From Flavobacteriaceae bacterium (GTDB lineage: Bacteria; Bacteroidota; Bacteroidia; Flavobacteriales; Flavobacteriaceae): a stretch of 64,000 bases of DNA. Location of the stretch: contig JAIPBH010000009.1 of the NCBI GenBank assembly GCA_021739635.1, positions 62,001 through 126,000 on the forward strand. The letters are read 5' to 3'. A program made the translations under genes and the position numbers. Each line of letters begins with the position of its first letter. Within the stretch, counting starts at the first letter, position 1. The notes beneath the pieces were generated by a model that had not been told where the DNA came from, made no database searches, and worked only from the letters and a program-made list of their open reading frames with translations. Of this stretch, positions 62,851 through 64,000 are shown piece after piece.

Positions 62851-64000
62851 TCATAATTCTAAAGCTTTTTTAATGTCATTACCCATTAACAACTCAACAG
62901 GGTTTTCTAAAGCTTCTTTAACCGCTACTAAAAATCCAACACTTTCTTTACCATCAATAATTCTATGATCATAAGATAAGGCAACATACATTATTGGACG
63001 GATTTCAACTTTACCATGAATAGCAACAGGACGATCAACAATATTATGCATTCCTAAAATGCCACTTTGTGGTGGATTGATAATTGGTGTTGATAACATA
63101 CTTCCAAAAACGCCTCCATTGGAAATGGTAAAAGTTCCTCCTGTCATTTCATCAACCGTTATTTGACCATCACGAGCACGAAGCGCTAGTCTTTTTACTT
63201 CGGCTTCTACGCCTCTAAAAGTCATGTTTTCTACGTTTCTCATAACTGGAACCATCAAGCCTTTTGGGCCAGAAACAGCAATGCTAATATCACAAAAATC
63301 ATAGGTAATCATTTCTTTTTCATCGATCATTGAATTCACAGCTGGATACATTTTTAATGCTCTTACAACTGCTAATGAGAAGAAACTCATAAAGCCTAAA
63401 CCTACATTGTGTTTGTTCTTAAAAGTGTCTTTATACTCATTTCTCAAAGTGTAAATGGCAGACATATCAACCTCATTAAAGGTAGTTAACATGGCTGTAG
63501 TATTTTTAGCTTCTACCAAACGTTCTGCTACTTTACGACGCAACATTGATAATTTAGTTCTTGAAGTTCCTCTGTTTCCTCCTGTTGGTGTTCCCATTGA
63601 AGGTGTAGCATTTATAGCATCTTCTTTAGTAACTCTTCCGTCTTTACCAGTTCCTTTAACTTCTGAAGAAGGGATTCCTTTTTCAGCTAAAATCTTTTTA
63701 GCAGCAGGACTTGCGCTTCCTGTTGCGTACGTTTTAGACTCAGTTTCTGCTTGAACTGGTTTTGGAGTTTCAATTTTTGATACTTCTTGTTTCTTTTCTT
63801 CCTTTGGAGAATCTCCTTCTGGTTTTTCAGCACTAGTGTCAATTAAACAAACAATAGCTCCAACAGCAACTGCATCTCCTTCTTCAGCTTTTAATGTAAT
63901 GATTCCACTTGCTTCTGCAGGAAGTTCCAGAGTTGCCTTATCACTATCTACCTCAGCAATTGCTTGGTCTTTTTCTACATAATCACCATCTTGTACTAAC
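62851..64000 (-). CDS. odhB: Dihydrolipoamide succinyltransferase, E2 of 2-oxoglutarate dehydrogenase (5' part cut by window edge)
   Basis: The minus-strand frame is open from the window edge to the stop at 62851 (383 visible codons). It begins inside the lipoyl domain, with the lipoyl lysine in [11 protein letters not shown] and [16 protein letters not shown] after it. A Pro/Glu/Lys linker follows, then the peripheral-subunit-binding domain ([16 protein letters not shown] ... [11 protein letters not shown]), then the acyltransferase core ending in [15 protein letters not shown], with the catalytic HRIIDG. The succinyl-transferring type is suggested by the SDKAT and ALSYDHR forms. An internal ATG at 63597 is not the start. 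TCA-cycle enzyme, cytoplasmic. Confidence 0.93.
   Translation of the reverse strand, partial: LVQDGDYVEKDQAIAEVDSDKATLELPAEASGIITLKAEEGDAVAVGAIVCLIDTSAEKPEGDSPKEEKKQEVSKIETPKPVQAETESKTYATGSASPAAKKILAEKGIPSSEVKGTGKDGRVTKEDAINATPSMGTPTGGNRGTSRTKLSMLRRKVAERLVEAKNTTAMLTTFNEVDMSAIYTLRNEYKDTFKNKHNVGLGFMSFFSLAVVRALKMYPAVNSMIDEKEMITYDFCDISIAVSGPKGLMVPVMRNVENMTFRGVEAEVKRLALRARDGQITVDEMTGGTFTISNGGVFGSMLSTPIINPPQSGILGMHNIVDRPVAIHGKVEIRPIMYVALSYDHRIIDGKESVGFLVAVKEALENPVELLMGNDIKKALEL

Noticed and set aside
62851-63597. odhB starting at the ATG at 63597
   Set aside because: The frame continues upstream to the window edge through the subunit-binding and lipoyl domains.

Overview
The window is a gene-dense, visibly AT-rich stretch of core chromosome from a member of the Bacteroidota, most likely a marine Flavobacteriaceae-type gliding bacterium. 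Four things point there: type IX secretion (T9SS) parts and cargo (sprA, PorP/SprF, PorT, type A and type B sorting domains); an alternative complex III (ActA-F) operon fused to an aa3 oxidase; intergenic promoters of the Bacteroidota form TAnnTTTG; and a general lack of Shine-Dalgarno sequences. There is no prophage, insertion sequence or CRISPR array.

Layout. 1-5.3 kb (minus strand): the 5' end of sprA directly abutting ruvA, then maeB, queG and ruvB. 5.3-12.4 kb (minus): a surface-protein locus with a 1388-residue repeat adhesin carrying a gliding-associated C-terminal domain, a PorP/SprF barrel and an OmpA-type lipid/peptidoglycan-facing protein. 12.6-23.9 kb (minus): one long respiratory operon, actABCDEF followed by cytochrome oxidase subunits II and I. 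24.1-30.2 kb: a SPOR protein, the infB-nusA-rimP operon (minus), a tandem universal stress protein and tRNA-Gln. 30.4-43.2 kb: a DUF2723 glycosyltransferase-like protein, a NodB deacetylase, a cysteine-less thioredoxin-fold protein, a phosphoesterase, cutC, a glycosylasparaginase, polA, a DUF418 protein and a DUF2271 T9SS cargo protein convergent with apbE. 44.5-48.7 kb: rplM-rpsI-rpsB-tsf and pyrH-frr. 48.7-56.8 kb: a DUF5686-like barrel, an RND transporter, asnS, rpoN, a membrane protein and porT. 56.9-61.3 kb (minus): two exbD genes, a small membrane protein, exbB, tRNA-Ser, an asparaginase and a TatD nuclease. 61.4-64 kb: a retropepsin-like protein, an orphan LuxR-type regulator, a possible 35-residue membrane peptide and the 3' part of odhB.

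How it fits together. The respiratory operon would carry electrons from menaquinol to oxygen as an ACIII-aa3 supercomplex. The T9SS genes export and anchor the surface adhesin and the DUF2271 protein. The ExbB/ExbD set powers TonB-dependent outer-membrane uptake. The translation genes lie in three blocks, two of which contain terminator-like hairpins at places where attenuation would set output (the rimP leader and the rpsB-tsf gap).

No complete undescribed system is visible. The most unusual signals are: a family of degenerate 7-bp tandem repeats found inside two genes and one ribosomal-protein leader; REP-like palindromes on both sides of ruvB; a CxxCH motif in one ExbD; and a T9SS-exported DUF2271 protein paired with apbE.
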